A stretch of DNA of 64,000 nucleotides from Bacteroidales bacterium (lineage in GTDB: Bacteria; Bacteroidota; Bacteroidia; Bacteroidales; UBA932), in NCBI GenBank assembly GCA_017626555.1, contig JAGAIM010000116.1, forward strand, positions 98,901-162,900, written 5' to 3'. Made by a program: the position numbers and the translations under genes. Each line of letters starts with the position of its first letter. Positions within the stretch are counted from its first letter, which is position 1. Positions 19,189 to 27,883 of the stretch are shown here, in pieces. The notes below the pieces were generated by a model. The model saw only the letters and a program-made list of their open reading frames with translations. It was not told the DNA's origin and did no database searches.

Positions 19189-19211
19189 TAGAAATATAAT
19201 TGATAACCGAT

Positions 19212-22061
19212 ATGAAGACAAGAATCCTTTCTCTTCTTTTTGCTGCTTTCCTGCTCGCTTCGTGTGTGGGGACATACAGACAGAACGGAGCCGGAGTGAC
19301 CGTGAAAGTTCAGGATCCCGTAGAAGGCGGTCCGCGCCTTGTGAGGCTTGAAGTGCTTGGAGACAAACTTATCCGTGTGTCTGCAACACCTGAGAACAAG
19401 TTTGCAGATCCGCAAAGTCTGATTATAGTACCGCAGACCGGTACACCGGAGTTTACTGTGACGGAAGACGATGGAATCGTTTCCGTCAATACATCAGCGG
19501 TCGTTGCGAGCGTAAACCAGGCCACAGGAGAAGTGTGGTTCACAGACCTTGAAGGCAATCCGATTCTGGCCGAACAGGCAGGTGGGGGAAAATCATTCGA
19601 ACCGATCGAGGTGGAAGGAACACACGGTTATACCTTCCGTCAGGTCTTTGATTCTCCTGAGGATGAGGCATTCTATGGCCTCGGACAGCATCAGGCAGAC
19701 GAGTTCAACTATAAAGGGAAGAATGAGGAACTTTTCCAGTACAATACGAAAGTGTCGGTGCCTTTCATCGTCTCTAACAAGGGATATGGTGTCCTGATGG
19801 ACAGTTATTCGATGATGCGTTTCGGTAATCCTGCTGATTATAAGCAACTTGGAGAGGTATTCAAACTCTATGACAAAAACGGAAAGGAAGGCTGTCTGAC
19901 CGGAACATACGTCCCTGCCCAAGGTGAGACTCTGGTCCGTGAGGAACCGAAAATCTATTTCGAGCATCTTGTGGCTCCGGAAATGGCACGGGTGGTGAAT
20001 CTGCCGGAGGATTTCCAGTTCTATGGTTCAAATGTGACCTACGAAGGAGAACTTGAGGCTTCTGTAACAGGCGATTATCAGTTCATTCTCTATTATGCAG
20101 GTTATACTACCGTCACTATGGACGGTGAGACGGTAGTCCCTGAGCGTTGGAGGACGGCCTGGAACCCTAATGCATATAAATTCACAGTGCATCTTGAAGC
20201 CGGAAAGAGGACTCCTGTAAGAATAGACTGGGCTCCTGACGGAGGCGTGTCGTATTGCGGCCTCCGCGTATATGATGTAGTCGATCCTGAGCAGCAGGCA
20301 AAGCATCAGTGGTGGAGCGAGATGACCAAGCAGATGGACTGGTATTTCATTGCCGGGGATGATATGGATGAGATCATCAGCGGGTACAGAACCCTCACCG
20401 GCAAGGCTCCTATTATGCCTAAATGGGCTATGGGATACTGGCAGAGCCGCGAGCGCTACAAGACATCGACTGAGATGATCGAGGCTCTTGAGGGCTTCCG
20501 AAAGAGGAATATTCCGATTGATAATATCGTTATGGACTGGAGCCATTGGGAAGAGGACGCTTGGGGAAGCCACGAATTCGATCCTGCGAGATTCCCGGAT
20601 CCTAAGGCAATGGTGGACTCCATCCATAATCTTGGCGGACGAATGATGATCTCCGTATGGCCTAAGTTCTACGTAGATACAGAACACTATAAGGAGTTCA
20701 ATGATAAGGGCTGGATGTACAATAAGGCATACGAAGACGGAGTACGGGACTGGATAGGTCAGGGATATCTTTATGGCTTCTATGACGCATACGCTCCAGA
20801 GGCGCGCGACCTGTTCTGGAAGCAGATGTACGAGCATTATTATCCTCTTGGAATCGACGCGTGGTGGATGGACGCATCCGAGCCAAATATCCGTGATTGT
20901 ACCGATATGGACTACCGTAAGGCTCTCTGCGGACCTACTGCCCTTGGTTCGTCAACCGAGTTCTTCAATGCATATTCGCTCGTAAATGCAGATGCGATCT
21001 ATAACGGTCAGCGTGGCGTTGATAATGACAAACGTGTATTCCTTCTCACAAGAAGCGGCTTTGCCGGCCTCCAGAGGTATTCTACTGCTACCTGGAGTGG
21101 TGATATTGCTACCCGTTGGGAGGATATGAAGGCTCAGATTTCTGCAGGTCTGAACTTCGCCATCAGTGGCATCCCATACTGGACAATGGACATCGGAGGC
21201 TTCTGTGTGGAGAACCGTTATGTTGCCGGTCAGGAGATCTTCAACCGTACAGGAAAGGAGAATGCAGACCATAAGGAATGGCGCGAACTCAATACAAGAT
21301 GGTTCCAGTTCGGAGCATTCTGTCCTCTCTTCCGTGCGCACGGCCAGTATCCTTTCCGCGAGCCTTGGGAAATCGCTCCTGAGGGACATCCGGCATACGA
21401 ATCTATCGTTTATTATACAAAACTTCGCTATGCATTGATGCCATATATTTATTCTCTTGCCGGAAAGACCTGGTTCGAGGATTATACGATTATGCGTCCG
21501 CTTGTAATGGACTTCATTGAGGATAAGGCAGTTGAGAATATAGGAGATGCCTATATGTTCGGTCCGGCCTTCCTTGTTGCTCCGGTATATGAGTATGGAG
21601 CACGCTCACGTGAGGTCTATTTCCCTGAGTGCCAGGGCTGGTATGACTTCTACAGCAATGAGTTTATCGAGGGCGGTCAGTCCAAGACTGTAGCGGCTCC
21701 ATACGACAGGATGCCTCTTTACGTGCGTGCCGGAGCAATCGTTCCGTTCGGTCCAGAGATCCAGTGGTCGGACCAGAAACCTGCTGATGTGATCGATCTT
21801 TATGTTTATCAGGGTGCTGACGGAGAGTTCACTCTCTATGAGGATGAGAATGTGAATTACAATTATGAGAAGGGTGCATATTCGATGATAGAGTTCGAAT
21901 ATGATGACAAGATGAGACTTCTTTCCATCGCCGAAAGAGAAGGGGAGTTCCCTGGAATGCTTAAGGAAAGGACTTTCAATATAATCCCTGTTTCAAGGAA
22001 CGGAAAGGGAGAGGCCAAGACAGTTGAATATAATGGTCTGGCAATGAAGGTAGTATTGTAA
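19212..22061 (+). CDS. GH31 alpha-xylosidase with PA14 domain, lipoprotein
   Basis: An enzyme of the Xyl31A type, expected to remove alpha-linked xylose from xyloglucan or from decorated xylan oligosaccharides. The start at 19212 opens a lipoprotein signal peptide (lipobox L-L-A-S-C, Cys18); the upstream in-frame TTG adds four residues and is less likely. In order: an N-terminal beta-sandwich, a PA14-like insert at ~225-365 (VTYEGELEASVTGDYQFILYYAG), then the barrel. The nucleophile is Asp554 in WWMDASEPN and the acid/base is Asp631 in WSGDIATRW. PA14 inserts at this place are known from Cellvibrio and Bacteroides alpha-xylosidases. The GH43 gene starts 16 bp after the stop. Confidence 0.9.
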   Translation: MKTRILSLLFAAFLLASCVGTYRQNGAGVTVKVQDPVEGGPRLVRLEVLGDKLIRVSATPENKFADPQSLIIVPQTGTPEFTVTEDDGIVSVNTSAVVASVNQATGEVWFTDLEGNPILAEQAGGGKSFEPIEVEGTHGYTFRQVFDSPEDEAFYGLGQHQADEFNYKGKNEELFQYNTKVSVPFIVSNKGYGVLMDSYSMMRFGNPADYKQLGEVFKLYDKNGKEGCLTGTYVPAQGETLVREEPKIYFEHLVAPEMARVVNLPEDFQFYGSNVTYEGELEASVTGDYQFILYYAGYTTVTMDGETVVPERWRTAWNPNAYKFTVHLEAGKRTPVRIDWAPDGGVSYCGLRVYDVVDPEQQAKHQWWSEMTKQMDWYFIAGDDMDEIISGYRTLTGKAPIMPKWAMGYWQSRERYKTSTEMIEALEGFRKRNIPIDNIVMDWSHWEEDAWGSHEFDPARFPDPKAMVDSIHNLGGRMMISVWPKFYVDTEHYKEFNDKGWMYNKAYEDGVRDWIGQGYLYGFYDAYAPEARDLFWKQMYEHYYPLGIDAWWMDASEPNIRDCTDMDYRKALCGPTALGSSTEFFNAYSLVNADAIYNGQRGVDNDKRVFLLTRSGFAGLQRYSTATWSGDIATRWEDMKAQISAGLNFAISGIPYWTMDIGGFCVENRYVAGQEIFNRTGKENADHKEWRELNTRWFQFGAFCPLFRAHGQYPFREPWEIAPEGHPAYESIVYYTKLRYALMPYIYSLAGKTWFEDYTIMRPLVMDFIEDKAVENIGDAYMFGPAFLVAPVYEYGARSREVYFPECQGWYDFYSNEFIEGGQSKTVAAPYDRMPLYVRAGAIVPFGPEIQWSDQKPADVIDLYVYQGADGEFTLYEDENVNYNYEKGAYSMIEFEYDDKMRLLSIAEREGEFPGMLKERTFNIIPVSRNGKGEAKTVEYNGLAMKVVL

Positions 22062-22077
22062 TCAAAACGCTGTTACT

Positions 22078-23700
22078 ATGAAAAGATATTTGATTGCAGC
22101 CGCTTGCGCCATACTTTCAATGACATTATGCTCCTGCGCGGGGGACGATGTTCCAGTTACTGTCGGAAATCCGTATCTTCCTTTATGGGAGCATATTCCT
22201 GATGGCGAGCCTTATGTGTTAGAGGATCCGGACAATCCGGGAAAGTACAGAGTGTATATATACGGTTCTCACGATACCCGCATCACCGATTATTGCGGAC
22301 GTGAACTGGTGGTCTGGTCGGCAGATGTGGACAACCTGAACGAATGGCGATATGACGGAGAGATCCTCCGTGTGAGCCATAATGCAGAGGGAGAACCGCT
22401 TGATGCTCAAGGACTTTCCGATGTTCTTTTCGCACCTGATGTGGCTGTCAAGACTGGGCCTGACGGCAGCAGAATGTACTACCTGTATCCTAACGATCAG
22501 GTGGGCGGACGTCAGAACCTGATAGCCATAAGTCCGAGACCTGACGGGCCTTTCGAGGTGTGCAACTGGAGCAAGGACAATCCGAATATGACTGAGGGAG
22601 TGCTGGGATTCGATCCGGCTGTCTTTGTCGATGATGACGGAAGAGTATATGGATATTGGGGCTTCCAGTGTTCGTATGCAGCGGAACTTGACCCTGAAAC
22701 TATGTGTACTGTGAAACCAGGCACGCAAATCATCGAGGATATGATTCCTGGAGGACAGGAAGATGATACTTTCCGTTTCTTCGAGGCTTCCTCTATCCGC
22801 AAGGTAAAGGACAAATATGTGTTTGTTTACAGCCGCTGGACTAATGATGGCGAATTCGGCCTGCCGGTAACCAATTATACTCTTGCCTATGCATACAGTG
22901 ACAATCCCCTTGGCCCTTGGACTTACGGCGGCACCATCATAGACGGAAGAGCACGAGAGATCGATGAGGATGGAAAGGTGATACCTTCTGCGACAGCGAC
23001 AGGAAACACTCACGGAAGCATCTGCGAGATATGTGGTCAATGGTATGTGTTCTATCACAGGCAGACCGGTCTTGATGAGTTTGCCCGTCAGGCTATGGTG
23101 GCTCCGATCACAGTTGACGTTCAGGAAGGAAAGGGAGGCAAGGTGGCTATTTCCGAGGGAGAATATGACTCTCAAGGATTTGCAACAGACGGTCTGAATC
23201 CTCTTGAAGTACATTCTGCAGGTATAGCGTGCTGGTACACCGGTACCAGACCTCAGCAGCATTCGTGGCCGAACAAGACATTCTTCGGATCATACGTGGC
23301 ATCCGGATATGGCACCGAGGATAAGTTTGAGGCTCCTTACGCAATAAGGAACAACACCAATCCTGTCGTGAATAACACTTCCGGTTCGATAGTGGGATAT
23401 AAATATTTCAATTTTACATCAACCTATGGCCGCAAGAATCTTCGTCTTGTCCTCGATCTGATTCCTGAAGGTGTGGACGGCAGGATAACTGTCTTGGCGG
23501 ACAGGCCTTGGACATCACAGGGAGGTGTCGTTCTGGGCGAACTTGAAATCACGGCTGATATGCCTCAGGTCCCTGTAGAATTGAGTGTCAAACTTCCTGC
23601 GGCAGCAGGTTTGACAGGCAAGCACGCTATCTTCCTGAAGTTTGAATCTGACAGTCAGGATACATCCATCTGCGTGCTTAATACATTGGTATTCAAATAA
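22078..23700 (+). CDS. GH43 glycosidase (beta-xylosidase or arabinofuranosidase), lipoprotein
   Basis: A five-bladed-propeller GH43 enzyme with a lipoprotein signal peptide (lipobox L-C-S-C, Cys20). Family signs are EPYVLEDPDNPGKYRVYIYGSHD at the first blade (shown only in part: IYGSHD), the middle Asp in GFDPAVFVDDDG, and the acid Glu in FRFFEASSIRK. A C-terminal ~170-residue beta domain may bind carbohydrate. GH43 specificity cannot be read reliably from sequence, but arabinose or xylose release fits the neighbours GH31 and GH51. It follows GH31 by 16 bp and precedes uxuA by 8 bp, so the three are probably one transcript. Confidence 0.85.
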   Translation: MKRYLIAAACAILSMTLCSCAGDDVPVTVGNPYLPLWEHIPDGEPYVLEDPDNPGKYRVYIYGSHDTRITDYCGRELVVWSADVDNLNEWRYDGEILRVSHNAEGEPLDAQGLSDVLFAPDVAVKTGPDGSRMYYLYPNDQVGGRQNLIAISPRPDGPFEVCNWSKDNPNMTEGVLGFDPAVFVDDDGRVYGYWGFQCSYAAELDPETMCTVKPGTQIIEDMIPGGQEDDTFRFFEASSIRKVKDKYVFVYSRWTNDGEFGLPVTNYTLAYAYSDNPLGPWTYGGTIIDGRAREIDEDGKVIPSATATGNTHGSICEICGQWYVFYHRQTGLDEFARQAMVAPITVDVQEGKGGKVAISEGEYDSQGFATDGLNPLEVHSAGIACWYTGTRPQQHSWPNKTFFGSYVASGYGTEDKFEAPYAIRNNTNPVVNNTSGSIVGYKYFNFTSTYGRKNLRLVLDLIPEGVDGRITVLADRPWTSQGGVVLGELEITADMPQVPVELSVKLPAAAGLTGKHAIFLKFESDSQDTSICVLNTLVFK

Positions 23701-23708
23701 TCATAAAT

Positions 23709-24920
23709 ATGGAAAAGACCTGGAGATGGTTCGGAAAGAATGACAAGATCACTCTTTCTATGTTGAGGCAGATCGGGGTGGAAGGTATTGTCACTGCCCT
23801 TCACGATGTACCTAATGGAGAGATTTGGACACGTGAAAAGATACGCGATTTGCGTGAGTATATTGAAAGTTACGGAATGCGTTGGTCTGTCGTGGAGAGC
23901 CTTCCTGTGTGCGAAAGCATAAAGTATGGCGGCGCGGATAGGGATGCGCTGATTGAAAATTATAAGGAGAGTCTGCGCAATCTCTCTGTAGAGGGCATCC
24001 ATACGATATGCTATAATTTTATGCCTGTACTCGACTGGGCGCGCACGGACTTGGAACATCCGAATCCGGACGGCACCTCCAACCTCTATTTTTCTTATTC
24101 CGAGTTCGCTTATTTCGATATCTATATCGTCGGGCGTGAAGGAGCCCGCGAAGAATGGGCATCATTCAAAGTGCCGGGAATGGATATCGAACGTGATATC
24201 ATTGCAGAAGTGGATGCCCTCCGTGAAAAGATGACACCGGAGATGGAACATAAACTGGTCGAGAATATAATCGTAAGGACACAGGGCTTTGTAAGCGGCA
24301 ATATTCGCGAAGATGACGAACGTCCGGTTGAACTCTTCAGACAACTTCTCTCTCAGTATAAAGGTGTTACAAAGGATCGGCTACGTGAGAATATGCGTTA
24401 TTTCCTTTCTTCCATTATGCCGGTGTGTGAGGAATGCGGTATGAAGATGTGTGTTCACCCGGATGACCCTCCGTTCCCGGTTCTCGGTCTTCCGCGTATA
24501 GTAACATCCGAAGATGATATCGAGTGGTTTCTCAAAGCGGTTGATAATCCTTGCAATGGTCTGACATTCTGTGCAGGATCCCTTTCTGCCGGAGCACACA
24601 ATAATGTTGTAGAAATGGCTCGCAGATTTGCCTCACGCACTCATTTCGTACACCTGCGTTCTTGTCATATTTTCGACAATGGAGACTTTACAGAAGCGAG
24701 TCATCTCGGTGGACGCGCCGACCTTGTGGAATTGGTACGTATTTTCGAGAAGACCGACCCATCCCTTCCTATGCGTGTGGATCACGGAAAGACTATGCTC
24801 GGTGATGAATCCAGAGGTTACAATGCCGGTTATTCCTTCCTGGGACGAATGTTTGCAATGGGTCAGGTGCAGGGTGTGCTTGCGGCTGTCAGGAACGAAC
24901 TGAAGTGCTCCGAAGGATGA
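23709..24920 (+). CDS. uxuA: Mannonate dehydratase
   Basis: A cytoplasmic enzyme that dehydrates D-mannonate to 2-keto-3-deoxygluconate (KDG), a step in glucuronate use. It opens with WRWFGKNDKITLSMLRQIG and carries ALHDVPNGEIW, YNFMPVLDWARTDLEH, CVHPDDPPFPVLGLPRIV and HLRSCHIFDNGDFTEASHLGG, all UxuA landmarks. At 403 aa it is full length. Being last in a unit of xylan side-chain enzymes implies that glucuronate or methylglucuronate decorations of xylan are consumed. No alpha-glucuronidase, uxaC or uxuB is in this window, so the rest of the route must lie elsewhere. KDG can be used by the KDG kinase and aldolase at 53866-55576. Confidence 0.95.
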   Translation: MEKTWRWFGKNDKITLSMLRQIGVEGIVTALHDVPNGEIWTREKIRDLREYIESYGMRWSVVESLPVCESIKYGGADRDALIENYKESLRNLSVEGIHTICYNFMPVLDWARTDLEHPNPDGTSNLYFSYSEFAYFDIYIVGREGAREEWASFKVPGMDIERDIIAEVDALREKMTPEMEHKLVENIIVRTQGFVSGNIREDDERPVELFRQLLSQYKGVTKDRLRENMRYFLSSIMPVCEECGMKMCVHPDDPPFPVLGLPRIVTSEDDIEWFLKAVDNPCNGLTFCAGSLSAGAHNNVVEMARRFASRTHFVHLRSCHIFDNGDFTEASHLGGRADLVELVRIFEKTDPSLPMRVDHGKTMLGDESRGYNAGYSFLGRMFAMGQVQGVLAAVRNELKCSEG

Positions 24921-24932
24921 TGTTTGCCTGAT

Positions 24933-24968
24933 TCTGTCGGATTTGACATAAAATCTGTCGGAATTGAA
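24933..24968 (+). promoter_or_regulatory. 21-bp spaced direct repeat upstream of xylB, candidate operator
   Basis: TCTGTCGGATTTGACA at 24933 and TCTGTCGGAATTGAAA at 24954 match at 14 of 16 positions, with starts exactly 21 bp apart. They lie ~40 bp upstream of the candidate -7 box of xylB. The sequence differs from the TGnnnCAAA repeats upstream of the xylan susC, so a different regulator is expected. Confidence 0.5.
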
Positions 24969-25008
24969 ACACAATTAAGAATCATCCGCACGGTTCGGTA
25001 TATTTCAT

Positions 25009-25016
25009 TATATTTG
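25009..25016 (+). promoter_or_regulatory. Candidate -7 box for xylB-xylA-xylE
   Basis: TATATTTG, an exact TAnnTTTG match, lies 22 bp before the xylB start. The -33 region is not obvious, which would suit an activator-dependent promoter using the repeats upstream. Confidence 0.45.
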
Positions 25017-25038
25017 TGATATTAAACAAAGTTTAAAT

Positions 25039-26505
25039 ATGTATCTGTTAGGTTACGATATCGGAAGTTCGTCAGTAAAGGCGAGTCTTGTCGATGCTCA
25101 GTCCGGTAAATGCGTCGCTTCTGCGTTTTATCCCAAGACTGAAGCAGCAATCATTGCTGTCAAGCCCGGTTGGGCTGAACAGGAACCATCATCCTGGTGG
25201 GAGAATCTGAAGTTGGCGACAGCCGACATACTCGGCGCTTCCGGGGCTGATCCAAAGGATATAAAGGCGATAGGCATATCATACCAGATGCACGGACTTG
25301 TCTGTGTCGATAAGGATATGAATGTCCTTCGTCCATCAATTATATGGTGTGATTCACGAGCCGTGCCGTATGGACAGAAGGCATTCGATGCCCTTGGTCA
25401 GGAGCGATGTCTGTCACATCTGCTCAATTCGCCAGGCAACTTCACAGCATCAAAACTGGCTTGGGTCAAGGAAAACGAGCCTGAATTGTATGCAAAGATC
25501 CATAAGATTATGCTTCCGGGCGATTATATCGCTTTAAAACTCACCGGAGAGGTCTGCACTACCGTTTCCGGACTCTCGGAGGGTATTCTCTGGGATTTTG
25601 CGGAGGATGCTCCGGCGCAGATGCTTCTGGATCATTACGGGATAGACAGAGCCCTTCTTCCGGATATGAAACCGACTTTTTCCGAGCAGGGGCGTGTTAC
25701 TGCGGCAGCAGCGCGGGAACTGGGACTTGCAGAAGGTATCCCAGTAACCTACCGTGCAGGAGACCAACCTAACAATGCACTTTCTCTCAATGTGTTCAAT
25801 CCTGGCGAAATCGCTTCTACTGCAGGTACGTCGGGTGTGGTGTATGGAGTTCTCGGTGATGTGAATTATGACCCTCAGTCACGGGTCAATACTTTCGCTC
25901 ACGTCAATCATACATCGGAACAGACACGTCTGGGAGTCCTTCTGTGCATAAATGGAACGGGAATCCTCAATTCGTGGATGAAGAGAAATATCGCTCCTGA
26001 AGGCTTGTCCTATCCGGAGATGAATGAACTTGCCGCTCAGGCTCCTATTGGAAGTGAAGGCGTAAGCATAATGCCGTTCGGCAATGGTGCTGAACGTATG
26101 CTCGGCAACAAGGAAACCGGATGTTCAGTTCACGGAGTGAATTTCAATGTGCACGGCAGGCAGCACCTTGTGCGCGCTGCACAGGAAGGCATTGTTTTCT
26201 CTTTCAAATACGGTATCGAGATTATGGAACAGATGGGAATGAATGTGAGCAGGATCCACGCCGGCCACGCCAATATGTTCCTCAGTCCTATCTTCCGTGA
26301 TACGCTTGCCGGAGTTACCGGAGCGGTCATCGAACTTTATGATACGGATGGTTCGGTAGGTGCAGCAAAAGGAGCGGGAATTGGCGCAGGTGTTTACAAG
26401 GACAATACGGAAGCATTCTCTACTCTGGAGCGGCTCGCAGTTGTTGAACCAGTTGATACAGAAGCCTATAAGGAGGCATACGAGGTCTGGAAATCAAGAT
26501 TATAA
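25039..26505 (+). CDS. xylB: Xylulokinase
   Basis: A FGGY-family sugar kinase that phosphorylates D-xylulose to xylulose 5-phosphate in the cytoplasm. It begins with the N-terminal phosphate-binding segment [17 protein letters not shown] and has [14 protein letters not shown], the substrate region [19 protein letters not shown] and the C-terminal [14 protein letters not shown] glycine-rich part. Its 488 aa is the family length. The gene order xylB-xylA-xylE with gaps of 32 and 29 bp indicates one operon. No xylR-like gene is visible in the window. Confidence 0.95.
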   Translation: MYLLGYDIGSSSVKASLVDAQSGKCVASAFYPKTEAAIIAVKPGWAEQEPSSWWENLKLATADILGASGADPKDIKAIGISYQMHGLVCVDKDMNVLRPSIIWCDSRAVPYGQKAFDALGQERCLSHLLNSPGNFTASKLAWVKENEPELYAKIHKIMLPGDYIALKLTGEVCTTVSGLSEGILWDFAEDAPAQMLLDHYGIDRALLPDMKPTFSEQGRVTAAAARELGLAEGIPVTYRAGDQPNNALSLNVFNPGEIASTAGTSGVVYGVLGDVNYDPQSRVNTFAHVNHTSEQTRLGVLLCINGTGILNSWMKRNIAPEGLSYPEMNELAAQAPIGSEGVSIMPFGNGAERMLGNKETGCSVHGVNFNVHGRQHLVRAAQEGIVFSFKYGIEIMEQMGMNVSRIHAGHANMFLSPIFRDTLAGVTGAVIELYDTDGSVGAAKGAGIGAGVYKDNTEAFSTLERLAVVEPVDTEAYKEAYEVWKSRL

Positions 26506-26537
26506 TTATAAACCAATTAACGAACAATACTAAGACT

Positions 26538-27854
26538 ATGGCAACAAAAGAATTTTTCCCTGGTATCGGTAAGATCCAGTTTGAAGGCAAAGAGAGCAGG
26601 AATCCTATGGCATTCCGATATTATGATGCCGATAAGGTTGTCCTTGGCAAGAAGATGAGCGAGTGGCTCAAGTTCTCAATGGCTTGGTGGCACACTCTCT
26701 GTGCTGAGGGTGCAGATCAGTTCGGCGGAGGTACCAAGACTTTCCCTTGGAATGGAGCAGCGTGCCCTGTCCAGGCAGCAAAGGATAAGGTGGATGCCGG
26801 ATTCGAATTTATGCAGAAGATAGGTATAGAGTATTATTGTTTCCACGATGTTGACCTCGTTGAAGAGGGAGCAGACGTAGAGGAATATGAGGCTCGTCTC
26901 AAGGAAATAGTTGCATATCTCAAGGAGAAACAGGCTGAGACCGGAATCAAACTTCTTTGGGGAACGGCAAATGTATTCGGTCACAAGAGATATATGAATG
27001 GTGCTGCTACCAACCCTGATTTCGACGTTGTTGCACGAGCAGCAGTCCAGATCAAGAACGCTATCGACGCTACCATCGAACTCGGCGGTACAAACTATGT
27101 GTTCTGGGGCGGTCGTGAGGGTTATATGAGCCTTCTCAATACAGACCAGAAGAGAGAGAAGGAGCATCTTGCAATGATGCTTACCCTTGCCCGTGATTAT
27201 GCACGTTCAAAGGGATTTACAGGTACATTCCTCATCGAGCCTAAGCCGATGGAACCTACAAAGCATCAGTATGATGTTGACACTGAGACTGTTATCGGAT
27301 TCCTTAAGGCTCACGGCCTTGATAAGGATTTCAAGGTGAACATCGAGGTGAACCACGCTACTCTCGCAGGTCACACATTCGAGCACGAACTCGCTTGTGC
27401 AGTTGATGCAGGTATGCTCGGCTCGATCGACGCTAATCGCGGAGACTATCAGAACGGTTGGGATACAGACCAGTTCCCTATCGACTCGTTCGACCTCACT
27501 CAGGCGATGATGCAGATCATCCGCAACGGCGGACTTGGAAACGGTGGTACTAACTTTGACGCAAAGACCCGTCGCAACTCTACTGACCTCGAGGATATCT
27601 TCATCGCTCACATCGCAGCAATGGACGCTATGGCACGTGCACTTGAGAATGCTGCTGCTCTTCTCGAGGAGTCTCCGCTCTGCCAGATGGTGAAGGAGCG
27701 CTACGCTTCATTCGACGAGGGTCTCGGAAAGAAGTTCGAGAACGGTGAACTTACTCTCGAGGATGTTTACGCATACGGTAAGGAGGTCAACGAGCCTAAG
27801 CAGACTTCCGGAAAGCAGGAACTCTACGAGGCTATCCTCAATATGTATTGTTAA
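26538..27854 (+). CDS. xylA: Xylose isomerase
   Basis: A metal-dependent enzyme that converts D-xylose to D-xylulose. It shows family segments [85 protein letters not shown] and GSIDANRGD, which carry the metal ligands and the catalytic His region. At 438 aa it belongs to the longer class II type. It sits between xylB and the xylose symporter in one operon. Codon use here is more biased than in the hydrolases, consistent with high expression. Confidence 0.97.
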   Translation: MATKEFFPGIGKIQFEGKESRNPMAFRYYDADKVVLGKKMSEWLKFSMAWWHTLCAEGADQFGGGTKTFPWNGAACPVQAAKDKVDAGFEFMQKIGIEYYCFHDVDLVEEGADVEEYEARLKEIVAYLKEKQAETGIKLLWGTANVFGHKRYMNGAATNPDFDVVARAAVQIKNAIDATIELGGTNYVFWGGREGYMSLLNTDQKREKEHLAMMLTLARDYARSKGFTGTFLIEPKPMEPTKHQYDVDTETVIGFLKAHGLDKDFKVNIEVNHATLAGHTFEHELACAVDAGMLGSIDANRGDYQNGWDTDQFPIDSFDLTQAMMQIIRNGGLGNGGTNFDAKTRRNSTDLEDIFIAHIAAMDAMARALENAAALLEESPLCQMVKERYASFDEGLGKKFENGELTLEDVYAYGKEVNEPKQTSGKQELYEAILNMYC

Positions 27855-27883
27855 TTGTCATTTCGAGCATAGTCGAGAAATCT
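27854..27883 (+). repeat. Short dispersed repeat-like element between xylA and xylE
   Basis: The 30 bp directly before the xylE ATG contain GTCATTTCGAGC, then ATAG, then TCGAGAAATCT. This resembles, from memory, a small intergenic repeat (CATTTCGA...GAGAAATCT) found many times in Bacteroidetes genomes. It holds the stop region of xylA at one end and the translation start region of xylE at the other. Only one copy is seen in this window. Confidence 0.45.

Noticed and set aside
20028-20837. 269-codon open frame antisense to the alpha-xylosidase
   Set aside because: Overlaps the GH31 catalytic domain completely and shows no family features or start signals.
22219-23262. 347-codon open frame on the minus strand inside the GH43 gene
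   Set aside because: It lies wholly antisense to a well-supported GH43 gene, has low-complexity and Ser/Ile/Arg-rich content and no recognisable motif. It is a shadow frame.
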